Below, one piece after another: positions 1 through 7,384 of a DNA stretch of 16,495 bases. Every line of letters begins with the position of its first letter. Position 1 is the stretch's first letter. The DNA lies in NCBI GenBank assembly GCA_013203245.1, contig JABMOR010000054.1, forward strand, positions 1 to 16,495, read 5' to 3'. This stretch comes from Candidatus Nitrosopumilus sp. (lineage in GTDB: Archaea; Thermoproteota; Nitrososphaeria; Nitrososphaerales; Nitrosopumilaceae). Below the pieces are notes generated by a model. That model ran no database searches and was not told where the DNA came from. It worked only from the letters and a program-made list of their open reading frames with translations. Position numbers and translations under genes: made by a program.

Positions 1-105
1 GTTTGTTTTGGTTAGGTTTGTTTTGGTTAGGTTTGTTTTGGTTAGGTTTGTTTTGGTTAGGTTTGTTTTGGTTAGGTTTGTTTTGGTTAGGTTTGTTTTG
101 GTTAG
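1..105 (-). repeat. Seven perfect 15-bp tandem repeats (coding PNQNK)
   Basis: The unit gtttgttttggttag repeats seven times without a mismatch from the first base of the window and may continue to its left. On the minus strand it is in frame with the aldolase-like gene and encodes Pro-Asn-Gln-Asn-Lys. The unit is a multiple of three, so copy-number change would preserve the frame. Confidence 0.95.
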
Positions 106-1159
106 GTTTGTTTGATTTGTTTTGGTTAGCTTTGTTTTGATTAGGATTGTTTGGTTTGTTTTGATTAGGGTTGTTTGGTTTAGTTTGATTAGGATTATTT
201 GGTTTCTTTGATTTGTTTTGGTTAGGGTTGTTTGGTTTCTTTGATTTGTTTTGGTTAGGGTTGTTTGGTTTCTTTGATTTGTTTTGATTAGGATTATTTG
301 GTTTCTTTGATTTGTTTTGGTTAGGGTTGTTTGGTTTTGATTTGTTTTGGTTAGGATTATTTGGTTTCTTTGGTTCTTCGCTGACTAGTTTCTGATATAA
401 TTTGAAAGCTTGTTCAACATTTAGATTTCCATGAACAATTCCTCTAACTGCTTTAATCATAGAGACAGGATGTTCTGATTGCCAGATGTTTCTACCCATA
501 TCTACACCTACAGCGCCAGCTTTGATTGCATTGAAAGTTAATTGTAAAGCATCACGTTCAAGAATTTTCTTTCCGCCTGCGACTATAATTGGTACAGGAC
601 ATGATTGAACGACTTTTTCAAAATTATCACAATAGTATGTTTTGACAATATGTGCTCCTTGTTCAGCGGCTACTCTGCATGCTAGTGAAAGATAACGAGC
701 ATCTTTGCCAAGTTCTTTTCCGACTGCAGTAACTGCTAAAACAGGTAATCCATATTTTGTTGCCTCATTGACTAGTTTTCCGAGATTTACAACAGTTTGA
801 TATTCGTATTTGGAGCCAACAAAAATGGACATTGCAAGAGCACTGGCATTTAGTCTAAGGGCATCCTCAATTGATACTGTAATGTCTTCTTGAGATAAAT
901 CATCTCCGATAATACTAGAGCCACCAGAAACCCTCAACACCATAGGAGTAGCAGTGGTTGCAGAAACAGATGTTCTTTGAACACCTCTTGTAACCATTAA
1001 GGAATCACAATATTTCAATAGTGGAGCAATTACTTTTTTTGGATTTTCAAGTTTTTCAGTTGGACCAAGAAAGTATCCGTGGTCTACTGCCAACATCAAT
1101 GCGCGATTATTTTGTGGGTTAATTATTCTAGAAATTCTATTTTGTAATCCCCAATCCAT
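1..1159 (-). CDS. LsrF-type class I aldolase/thiolase with long NKPQ repeat tail (3' end outside window)
   Basis: The first ~262 residues closely resemble E. coli LsrF (3-hydroxy-5-phosphonooxypentane-2,4-dione thiolase) of the DhnA/FbaB class I aldolase group, TIM-barrel enzymes using a Schiff-base lysine. Visible landmarks are MDWGLQNRISRI at the N-terminus, VDHGYF near residue 25, IVKTYY with candidate catalytic Lys173, then VAGGKK and GVDMGRNIWQSEHPV. From about residue 263 the frame continues with no stop to the window edge, giving 124 or more residues made almost only of Asn, Lys, Pro, Gln and Ser. No ATG, GTG or TTG lies between the ATG at 1159 and the upstream in-frame stop, so this start is firm. 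It lies 45 nt after the dehydrogenase stop, probably in the same operon. Archaeal relatives are often annotated as fructose-bisphosphate aldolase or ADTH synthase, so the true substrate is uncertain. The family call is strong; the tail is unusual. Confidence 0.88.
   Translation of the reverse strand, partial: MDWGLQNRISRIINPQNNRALMLAVDHGYFLGPTEKLENPKKVIAPLLKYCDSLMVTRGVQRTSVSATTATPMVLRVSGGSSIIGDDLSQEDITVSIEDALRLNASALAMSIFVGSKYEYQTVVNLGKLVNEATKYGLPVLAVTAVGKELGKDARYLSLACRVAAEQGAHIVKTYYCDNFEKVVQSCPVPIIVAGGKKILERDALQLTFNAIKAGAVGVDMGRNIWQSEHPVSMIKAVRGIVHGNLNVEQAFKLYQKLVSEEPKKPNNPNQNKSKPNNPNQNKSKKPNNPNQNKSKKPNNPNQNKSKKPNNPNQNKSKKPNNPNQTKPNNPNQNKPNNPNQNKANQNKSNKPNQNKPNQNKPNQNKPNQNKPNQNKPNQNKPNQNK
142..372 (-). 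repeat. 33-bp and 24-bp imperfect tandem repeats (coding KKPNNPNQNKS and KPNNPNQN)
   Basis: The minus-strand reading frame of the aldolase tail contains units spaced 30, 33, 33, 33 and 33 bp, then 24 and 24 bp, before passing into the 15-bp array. The 11-residue unit is KKPNNPNQNKS and the 8-residue unit is KPNNPNQN. Differences between units are mostly synonymous Asn and Pro codon changes. The nested unit lengths (11, 8, 5 residues) suggest expansion by slippage or unequal recombination. Confidence 0.9.
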
Positions 1160-1204
1160 AATTCTTCGATTTTGAAGGAATGAAAATCCCTTCTTAAGCC
1201 TTTC

Positions 1205-2233
1205 TTATTTTGTAATGATTATTTTCATTGCATTTTCGCCAGTGCGTGCATGATCAAATGCTTTTTGAGTATCAGAGATGGAATAAGTATGAGTGATTAG
1301 TTGTTTAACATCAATTTGAGAAGACTCGATTAGGTGTAGTGCGACTTTGGTATCTGAATCAGATGCAGCATAGCTAGTTACCAAAGTTATTTCCTTGGAG
1401 TAAATTTTACTCATGTCCAAATCTAATTTTGCGCCTTTTGATGGAACACCAAACATCATTACGGTGCCACCTTTTCTAGTCATATCTATAGCATCATCTA
1501 ATGCTTTGAGACTGCTTGTAGCAACAATTGCCACATCTACGCCTTGGCCATCAGTGTTATCCAAAATCTTTTGTTTTCTATTTTCATCCATAGAAGAAAT
1601 GGAATCAGTGATGTTGAATTTTTTTGCAAAATCCAATCTAAAGCTATTTACATCAAAACAAAAGATTTTTGAGAATTTTTTTGCACAAGCTAGCATCACA
1701 TGCATCATTCCAGTAGGACCAACTCCAAAGATGGCAGTAGAGTCTCCTTCCCGATAAGAGAATTTAGACCAGGCTCTAACGCAACATGCCAATGGTTCAA
1801 TCATTGCAGCTTCTTCATAACTAAGAGAGTCAGAAATTTTTAAAACACCGCCATGAGAAACATTCCATGCAGGAACTACATATTCTTCAGATAACCCACA
1901 TGGAGAAAGATTTGTTTCAGAATATTTTTGACACATCGTTTCATTTCCATGGTTACAGAAATGACAATCATAGCAAGGAACATGATGATGAGTAAACACT
2001 CTATCACCTTTTTTGAATTCTGTTACATCAGAGCCAACATCCAAGACAATTCCTGATGGTTCGTGACCCAATCGCATTGATGGTTGACCGTACTGTCCAA
2101 AGACTTTTTCCAAATCAGAGCCACAAATTCCACATGCTTGCATCTGTACTAGGATATCACCGGATGTCAACTGAGGATTTTCTGTTTCATCTACAGAAAT
2201 GACGGATGGTTCTTTAACAGATGCAGTCTTCAT
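1205..2233 (-). CDS. Zinc-dependent alcohol/polyol dehydrogenase (MDR superfamily)
   Basis: This 342-residue protein is a typical medium-chain zinc dehydrogenase of the threonine/sorbitol dehydrogenase type, a cytosolic NAD(P)-dependent oxidoreductase. Catalytic zinc ligands are visible as Cys37 (CGICGSD) and His57-Glu58 (GHEPSG). The structural zinc loop has four cysteines at 87, 90, 93 and 101. The Rossmann nucleotide-binding turn GVGPTGMM lies near residue 170. The length is usual for the family and the start is ATG. It follows the atpF-like gene by 21 nt and precedes the LsrF-type aldolase by 45 nt, so cotranscription is likely. The dehydrogenase-aldolase pairing suggests a shared sugar or polyol pathway, but the substrate cannot be read from sequence. 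Confidence 0.9.
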   Translation of the reverse strand: MKTASVKEPSVISVDETENPQLTSGDILVQMQACGICGSDLEKVFGQYGQPSMRLGHEPSGIVLDVGSDVTEFKKGDRVFTHHHVPCYDCHFCNHGNETMCQKYSETNLSPCGLSEEYVVPAWNVSHGGVLKISDSLSYEEAAMIEPLACCVRAWSKFSYREGDSTAIFGVGPTGMMHVMLACAKKFSKIFCFDVNSFRLDFAKKFNITDSISSMDENRKQKILDNTDGQGVDVAIVATSSLKALDDAIDMTRKGGTVMMFGVPSKGAKLDLDMSKIYSKEITLVTSYAASDSDTKVALHLIESSQIDVKQLITHTYSISDTQKAFDHARTGENAMKIIITK

Positions 2234-2254
2234 TGTAAAACATTAAAAATTTAA

Positions 2255-2548
2255 TTATACACCGAGAATTTTCTTTAGCATAACTCTGTAATCAACTTCA
2301 TTTTTTTCACTACCTGCTGCAGGTAATGCAAACACCAGAGTAGATTTTTTAGATCGTAGTGCAGTTAATTCATCATCAATAGATTCTGTAATATCATCAC
2401 TAACTAAAATTAGGCCAACATCAGAATCATCAGTTAATATTTTGATTTCCTCCAAAGCCTTTTTAGGATCTTCAGAAATTTTTCCAGGAATTCCAGCTAA
2501 TTGGAAACTAGTTACAAAGGATTTACTGCCAACAGTAAAGATTTTCAC
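2255..2548 (-). CDS. atpF: A-type ATP synthase subunit F
   Basis: The 97-residue product has the size and pattern of archaeal A-type (V/A-type) ATP synthase subunit F, a small central-stalk subunit with a Rossmann-like fold. The N-terminus MKIFTVGSKSFVTSFQLAGI matches the family pattern of a first beta strand, a Gly turn and the 'xFxLAG' motif. It is followed by an acidic helix, the GLILVSDDI strand and a LVFALP strand. The start codon is GTG at 2548. No other ATP synthase subunit is visible in the window; instead it heads a minus-strand cluster with a dehydrogenase and an aldolase. It is divergent from the gene at 2637 across an 88-bp gap that should hold both promoters. Confidence 0.8.
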   Translation of the reverse strand: MKIFTVGSKSFVTSFQLAGIPGKISEDPKKALEEIKILTDDSDVGLILVSDDITESIDDELTALRSKKSTLVFALPAAGSEKNEVDYRVMLKKILGV

Positions 2549-2636
2549 AGTTGAAATTTTTGTCTATTCTAATTTAACCCTTTTTGGAAGCGTAAGATCA
2601 GGAAAGGTTGATTTAGTTTGAAAAACTAGTGGATTT

Positions 2637-2936
2637 ATGGCAGAAATTGATACTCAAAAAGATGTCTATTTGTTCCTACATGGAAGAATGGATCTTAATG
2701 AAAAAGCAACAAATGCATTAACTGCAAAGGGATTTGCAGCAGACAAAGTCACTATGGCCTTACCAACAAAAGTTGGACAAGTAGGAGACTATATGGCAAT
2801 GCTGTGGATGCCTCCAAACCCAGATCACATCAAAATTCAACAAATCACCAAAGTTGAGCAAGTAGAACCAGAAGGAATGGTTGGTCTTTGGAAAGGAGTT
2901 TCAAAAGACGATATAGACACTATACCACTAGGATAA
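2637..2936 (+). CDS. Small conserved-looking hypothetical protein (99 aa)
   Basis: I do not recognise a family. The protein is soluble, with no signal peptide or membrane segment. It has a short helical N-terminal half (YLFLHGRMDLNEKATNALTA) and a strand-rich second half containing the segment DYMAMLWMPPNPDHIKI and a Gly/Trp stretch, MVGLWKG. It starts at ATG, is divergent from the atpF-like gene, and its stop lies only 2 nt from the stop of the convergent minus-strand gene. Tight packing on both sides and regular codon use argue for a real gene. Probably a lineage-specific thaumarchaeal protein. Confidence 0.75.
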   Translation: MAEIDTQKDVYLFLHGRMDLNEKATNALTAKGFAADKVTMALPTKVGQVGDYMAMLWMPPNPDHIKIQQITKVEQVEPEGMVGLWKGVSKDDIDTIPLG

Positions 2937-2938
2937 GT

Positions 2939-3190
2939 TTAGCTGAATCCAGCGCCGAACTCGTTACCTTTGTCTAAAACATCGCCTGAATCAGAATTTT
3001 TTAATTTTCTATAAAGTAGTGTTTCATAAACAATCTTCATTGCCTCTTCATCATCAAGATTATGATCTTCTTTAATTTGATTTTTGTATTTTTCTAATTT
3101 TGATACATCTTGTTCATCAGGTGAAATTTCATCATGAAGCATTAGATTTGCAATTTTCTCAATTTCTAAATTTTGTTTATCATCATCCAT
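2939..3190 (-). CDS. Small acidic hypothetical protein (83 aa)
   Basis: The family is not recognised. The sequence is highly charged and acidic, predicted mostly helical (for example EIEKIANLMLHDEI and DEEAMKIVYETLLYRKL), and ends in a Gly-rich tail, NEFGAGFS. There are no cysteines, signal peptide or membrane segments. The start is ATG at 3190. It is convergent with the 2637-2936 gene (2-nt gap) and lies 48 nt downstream of the SWIM-protein gene on the same strand, so it may be cotranscribed with it. Confidence 0.7.
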   Translation of the reverse strand: MDDDKQNLEIEKIANLMLHDEISPDEQDVSKLEKYKNQIKEDHNLDDEEAMKIVYETLLYRKLKNSDSGDVLDKGNEFGAGFS

Positions 3191-3238
3191 GATTTTGTAT
3201 AAAATTTCTAGTTATTAATACATTCGAATAACTAATCA

Positions 3239-3541
3239 TTACAAATCAGAAATTAATCCTGAAAGAAAATCAGAAAATTCATCATCAGAGAAAATAATTT
3301 CCTCGACTTGATTTTCCAGCATAGCAAGTGATGCAGATTCCAGATGGTAACATGTAGTTTTTCCATTTAATTTACCAAAATAAAATCCCGGACAAGCACA
3401 ATAATTACAGTCAGGATCAATCCAATGTTCCTCACCTATTCCAACCACGGTCCAAATTTTTCTCATACTTGGTTCAAAAATATGCAATTTCACACGTTTT
3501 TCAGAAACCATGGATTGTAATCGGTCCAAGTCTTTGTTCAT
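3239..3541 (-). CDS. Stand-alone SWIM zinc-finger protein (100 aa)
   Basis: The middle of the protein carries a SWIM-type zinc-binding motif CxC...CxH: Cys48, Cys50, Cys64 and His66, within CACPGFYFGKLNGKTTCYHL. An extra Cys45 lies just before it. It is flanked by a strand-rich N-terminal part (IWTVVGIGEEHWIDP) and an acidic C-terminal helix. SWIM domains bind DNA or protein partners and occur in archaea as small proteins with few other domains, some linked to recombination. The start is ATG. It follows the winged-helix/zinc-ribbon gene by 109 nt on the same strand. The partner and process are unknown. Confidence 0.8.
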   Translation of the reverse strand: MNKDLDRLQSMVSEKRVKLHIFEPSMRKIWTVVGIGEEHWIDPDCNYCACPGFYFGKLNGKTTCYHLESASLAMLENQVEEIIFSDDEFSDFLSGLISDL

Positions 3542-3650
3542 AGGGGTTCAATCAGAGATGTACAGTATAACTTTGATGCTACAAACAAGAATTGGTCTAT
3601 CCATTGGGATAACTATCAGAGACGAATCAAAGATCAATCAAGGGATTTAA

Positions 3651-4103
3651 TCAAACAGATTTTGTCATCAAAGTTCCAGACATAGCACAGTTTAGGCATC
3701 GCTGAGTTTTAGCCCACGTTTTCACAGTTTCAGAATACGAAACACGAATTTTAAATGAATATCCGCAATTGTGGCATGAAACTTCTGAAGGGTAGCTGCT
3801 CTTGTTCCAATCATCGTTAGAATCACGAGTAAATTTAGAAATTAAATCTCGGCCTTTTTCAGAGATACGGTAAAGGGTAAGGTCATGAAATCCAGACTTG
3901 TCATCAAAAGGAATTCGTTGAACAAGCCCGTTTTCATCTAGAAAAACTAAAATATCTTTTAGTTTAAATTCTGCAATCTTTATTTTAACAAAATTTTTCT
4001 TTACATTATTTTTTAAATGAATATAGCGTATTCCATCAGAATCAAATTTACTTATGTTACTTAGAACTTCATCAAGTTCATCATCAGGAAATTTTTTCGC
4101 CAT
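3651..4103 (-). CDS. Winged-helix protein with C-terminal zinc ribbon, probable transcription factor
   Basis: The N-terminal ~95 residues look like a winged helix: helices around DELDEVLSNISKF and KIAEFKLKDILVFLDENGLV, then a beta-wing and YRISEKGRDLISKF, a pattern common in archaeal MarR/PadR-like regulators. The C-terminal ~45 residues carry two CxxC pairs, Cys110/Cys113 and Cys136/Cys139, consistent with a zinc ribbon. No membrane segment is seen. The ATG at 4103 lies 38 nt after the carB stop on the same strand, so readthrough from carAB is possible. A role as DNA-binding regulator is an inference from domain architecture; the target is unknown. Confidence 0.75.
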   Translation of the reverse strand: MAKKFPDDELDEVLSNISKFDSDGIRYIHLKNNVKKNFVKIKIAEFKLKDILVFLDENGLVQRIPFDDKSGFHDLTLYRISEKGRDLISKFTRDSNDDWNKSSYPSEVSCHNCGYSFKIRVSYSETVKTWAKTQRCLNCAMSGTLMTKSV

Positions 4104-4141
4104 ATTATTTTATAGAATACTTGTGTTTATGTTTTTTATAA

Positions 4142-7100
4142 TTAATCATATTCATCATAAGGTTCAATTGGTTCTCTTGTGGTTTTGTTATCCCTTAACC
4201 ACTCTAATGTTTTTACAAAAGAATCAGCCAATTCAATAGTAGTTAACACAGGAAGCCCCAATTCAAGGGATTTCCGTCTAATTTGATATTCATCATCAAG
4301 CATTCCAACATATTTTTCCAATGTGGATGTACTTGGAATATTTATGATGAAATCAATTTTTCGCTCATAAAGTAAATCAGAAATGTTTGGTTTTCTGTCA
4401 GGTTCTGAAATTTTATGTACAATTTCAACTTCACCAATTCTTTCTTTAAGGAATTCTGCAGTGTGCTCTGTTGCTAAAATTTTGAATCCCAAATGTTTGA
4501 GTTTTGCTATAGTTGCAACTAATTTTTCTTTGTTTTGTGCACCACCTACTGTTACAAGGGCGGATCCTTTGTCTGGAAGAGTATATCCAACAGACGTTAA
4601 TCCTTTTGATAATGCATCGTAGAAACTATTTCCAAAACATGCAGCCTCGCCAGTAGATTGCATTTCAACTCCCAATCTAATATCAGCCCCCTCTAATTGC
4701 ATGAATGAGAATTGTGGAACCTTAATTCCATAGTTTTGAATTTTTTGCCATTTATTTTCAGGTATCTTAGGCAGAGGTTTATCTAAAATTGCCTTAGCAG
4801 CAAGAGAAATCAGATTTGTTTTAACTAATTTTGATACAAATGGCATTGACCGTGATGCTCGAATGTTTAGTTCTATAACATAGACATGATCATCATGAAC
4901 TAAAAATTGTAGATTAAACGGTCCTTTGACATTAAATGTCAGTGCAATCTTTTTTGAATATTCATTAATCGTATCAATGGTTTTGTTGCTTAGACGCCAT
5001 GGCGGAATTACCATCATGGCATCTCCAGAATGAACACCTGCACTGTCAATATGTTCAACAATTGCACCAATCACAACTTCTTTGCCATTACTTATTCCGT
5101 CTACATCAACTTCAAGTGAGTTTAACATGAATTTAGAAATTACTACAGGATGATCAGGGGATACATCTGTCGCTTCTTTGACATATGTTTTTAGTTCTTC
5201 TTGAGACCAGACAACTTTCATGGCAGCACCGGACAAAACGTAAGAAGGCCTTACAATTACAGGGAATCCCACTTCCAGAGCAAAAGATTTTGCTTCATTT
5301 AGATTTGAAAACGCTTGCCAACGGGGTTGCTGTATGTGAAGTTTGTCAAGTTCGGCACTGAATTTAGAACGGTCTTCTGCTCTATCAACATCTTGTGCAC
5401 TTGTACCCAAAATGTTTACTCCGTGTTGTGCAAGGCCAAGAGTCAAGTTATTTGCAGTTTGACCCCCAACACAAGTAACGATTCCTTTTGGATGTTCAAA
5501 TTCAGTAATATCTAAAATTCTTTCTTGAGTTAATTCCTCAAAATACAATCGTGTACAAATATCATAATCAGTTGAAACTGTTTCAGGATTACAATTTACC
5601 ACTGAAACACTTTTCTCTCCATTTTCTTGAAGGCCCCAAACCATGTTAACAGTGCCCCAATCAAATTCAACACTACTTCCAATTCTATATGGCCCTGCAC
5701 CAAGTACAATAATTCCCGTTTCATCTTGAGGGATTACAACATCATTGGAATGGCCACCGTATGTCAAATACAGATAATTTGTAACTGCAGGCCATTCTGC
5801 TGCCAGTGTATCAATTTGTTTAACTGAAGGAATTACGCCTAATTTCTTTCTCAAATCACGAATTTCATCAGGAGTTTTGTCCTTTGCACGTGCAATTTGC
5901 TTGTCTGAAAAACCTGTTTTTTTGGCTTCCCACATTAGAGATTCACCAAGTTCGGAATCTTTGAGTTTCGCCTCAACAGTTACAATATTTTTTATTTTTT
6001 CTATAAACCAAGGATCAACAGTAGATAATTTGTAAATCCTTTCAACTGAAATTCCCATCTTTAACGCAACTGCAACATGATAAAGAATATGATCATCATG
6101 GTGAGATAATTTGTGTTCGATTTCTTCTTCAGTATATTTAATTCCGTTTGTACGATTCAAAACTAATCCATCATTTCCAATATCTAACATTCGAATTGCT
6201 TTTTGAAACGATTCCTCAAAGGTTCTACCAATTGCCATTACTTCTCCAACTGATTTCATTGTAGGTCCAAGTCTTCTGTTTACCAGTTCAAATTTATCAA
6301 AATCCCATCTAGGATGTTTGCATACAATATAGTCAAGTGACGGCTCAAAGCATGCAGTAGTATTTTTTGTAATTCTATTTACTAGTTCTGATAAATTATA
6401 GCCAAGTCCAATTTTTGCAGACATGTATGCCAATGGATACCCAGTAGCTTTACTTGCCAAAGCAGATGAGCGAGAAAGTCTAGGATTAATTTCAATTGCA
6501 ACATATTTATCAGAATCAGGATCTAGTGCATATTGAATATTACATTCACCAACTATTCCAACATGTTTTGTCGCACGTAATGCTGCAGAACGTAACATGT
6601 GGTATTCGTGATTATCAATTGTTTGTGATGGTGCAACTACAATGTTATCACCAGTGTGAACTTTCATTGAAAGTACATTTTCCATATTACAAACTATAAC
6701 ATTATTTCCATCATAGTCTTGCATTACCTCATATTCAATTTGCTTCCAATGACCAATGTATTCCTCCACTAACACTTGACCGACAAGGCTTGCTTTGATA
6801 CCTCGCTCAACAATTTCGTGCAATTCAATTTCGTTATATGCAACACCGCCGCCTCGTCCTCCAAGGGTATATGCAACACGAATAATTACAGGGTAAACAA
6901 GTTCCTCTGCAGCCTTTTTAGCATCCTCAAAATTAGTTACAGTTTTACTTTTTAGAACAGGCACTTTGCATTCATTCATAGAATCTTTGAAAAGCTGCCT
7001 ATCCTCAGTTCTCTTTATACCTGCAATCTGAGTCCCAAGTACATTCACACCATATTTTTTCAATATGCCAGATTCATCCAAATTTACTCCACAATTTAGA

Positions 7101-7384
7101 GCAGTTTGACCCCCATATGCCAACATAATTCCATCAGGTCTTTCTTTTTCAATAATTGATTCTACATATTCGGCATTAACAGGAAGTAGATACACCTGGT
7201 CTGCAAATCTAGTATCGGTTTGGATAGTGGCAATATTTGGATTGATTAGTACACTGTTAATCCCATCTTCATGTATTGCTTTTAGACATTGACTTCCAGA
7301 GTAATCAAATTCACCGGCTTCACCAATTTTAATTGCACCACTTCCCAGTACAAGAATTTTCTTTAGAGATTCATTCTTTGGCAA
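4142..7384 (-). CDS. carB: Carbamoyl-phosphate synthase large subunit
   Basis: This 1080-residue protein is a full-length CarB, which makes carbamoyl phosphate from bicarbonate, ATP and ammonia delivered by CarA, for pyrimidine and arginine synthesis. It shows the duplicated architecture: pre-ATP-grasp plus ATP-grasp 1 (start LVLGSGAIKIGEAGEFDYSG, GGQTALNCG, EINPRLSRSSALASKATGYP), the oligomerisation region, the second half (VLGAGPYRIGSSVEFDW, GGQTANNL, ELNIRASRSMPFVSK), and a C-terminal MGS-type regulatory domain from about residue 945. The start codon is TTG at 7384, directly after the carA stop with no spacer, implying translational coupling. No frameshift or missing motif was seen. The small subunit is encoded just upstream. 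Confidence 0.97.
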   Translation of the reverse strand: MPKNESLKKILVLGSGAIKIGEAGEFDYSGSQCLKAIHEDGINSVLINPNIATIQTDTRFADQVYLLPVNAEYVESIIEKERPDGIMLAYGGQTALNCGVNLDESGILKKYGVNVLGTQIAGIKRTEDRQLFKDSMNECKVPVLKSKTVTNFEDAKKAAEELVYPVIIRVAYTLGGRGGGVAYNEIELHEIVERGIKASLVGQVLVEEYIGHWKQIEYEVMQDYDGNNVIVCNMENVLSMKVHTGDNIVVAPSQTIDNHEYHMLRSAALRATKHVGIVGECNIQYALDPDSDKYVAIEINPRLSRSSALASKATGYPLAYMSAKIGLGYNLSELVNRITKNTTACFEPSLDYIVCKHPRWDFDKFELVNRRLGPTMKSVGEVMAIGRTFEESFQKAIRMLDIGNDGLVLNRTNGIKYTEEEIEHKLSHHDDHILYHVAVALKMGISVERIYKLSTVDPWFIEKIKNIVTVEAKLKDSELGESLMWEAKKTGFSDKQIARAKDKTPDEIRDLRKKLGVIPSVKQIDTLAAEWPAVTNYLYLTYGGHSNDVVIPQDETGIIVLGAGPYRIGSSVEFDWGTVNMVWGLQENGEKSVSVVNCNPETVSTDYDICTRLYFEELTQERILDITEFEHPKGIVTCVGGQTANNLTLGLAQHGVNILGTSAQDVDRAEDRSKFSAELDKLHIQQPRWQAFSNLNEAKSFALEVGFPVIVRPSYVLSGAAMKVVWSQEELKTYVKEATDVSPDHPVVISKFMLNSLEVDVDGISNGKEVVIGAIVEHIDSAGVHSGDAMMVIPPWRLSNKTIDTINEYSKKIALTFNVKGPFNLQFLVHDDHVYVIELNIRASRSMPFVSKLVKTNLISLAAKAILDKPLPKIPENKWQKIQNYGIKVPQFSFMQLEGADIRLGVEMQSTGEAACFGNSFYDALSKGLTSVGYTLPDKGSALVTVGGAQNKEKLVATIAKLKHLGFKILATEHTAEFLKERIGEVEIVHKISEPDRKPNISDLLYERKIDFIINIPSTSTLEKYVGMLDDEYQIRRKSLELGLPVLTTIELADSFVKTLEWLRDNKTTREPIEPYDEYD

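Noticed and set aside
1..372. Telomere-like, CRISPR or non-coding satellite reading of the T/G-rich repeats
   Set aside because: Units are 15, 24 and 33 bp, all multiples of three, without unique spacers, and read through in frame from the aldolase-like gene.
1413..1757. Plus-strand open frame opposite the dehydrogenase
   Set aside because: It lies wholly antisense to a clearly conserved gene and shows no domain; similar antisense frames occur over carB, cdvC and ridA-like genes.
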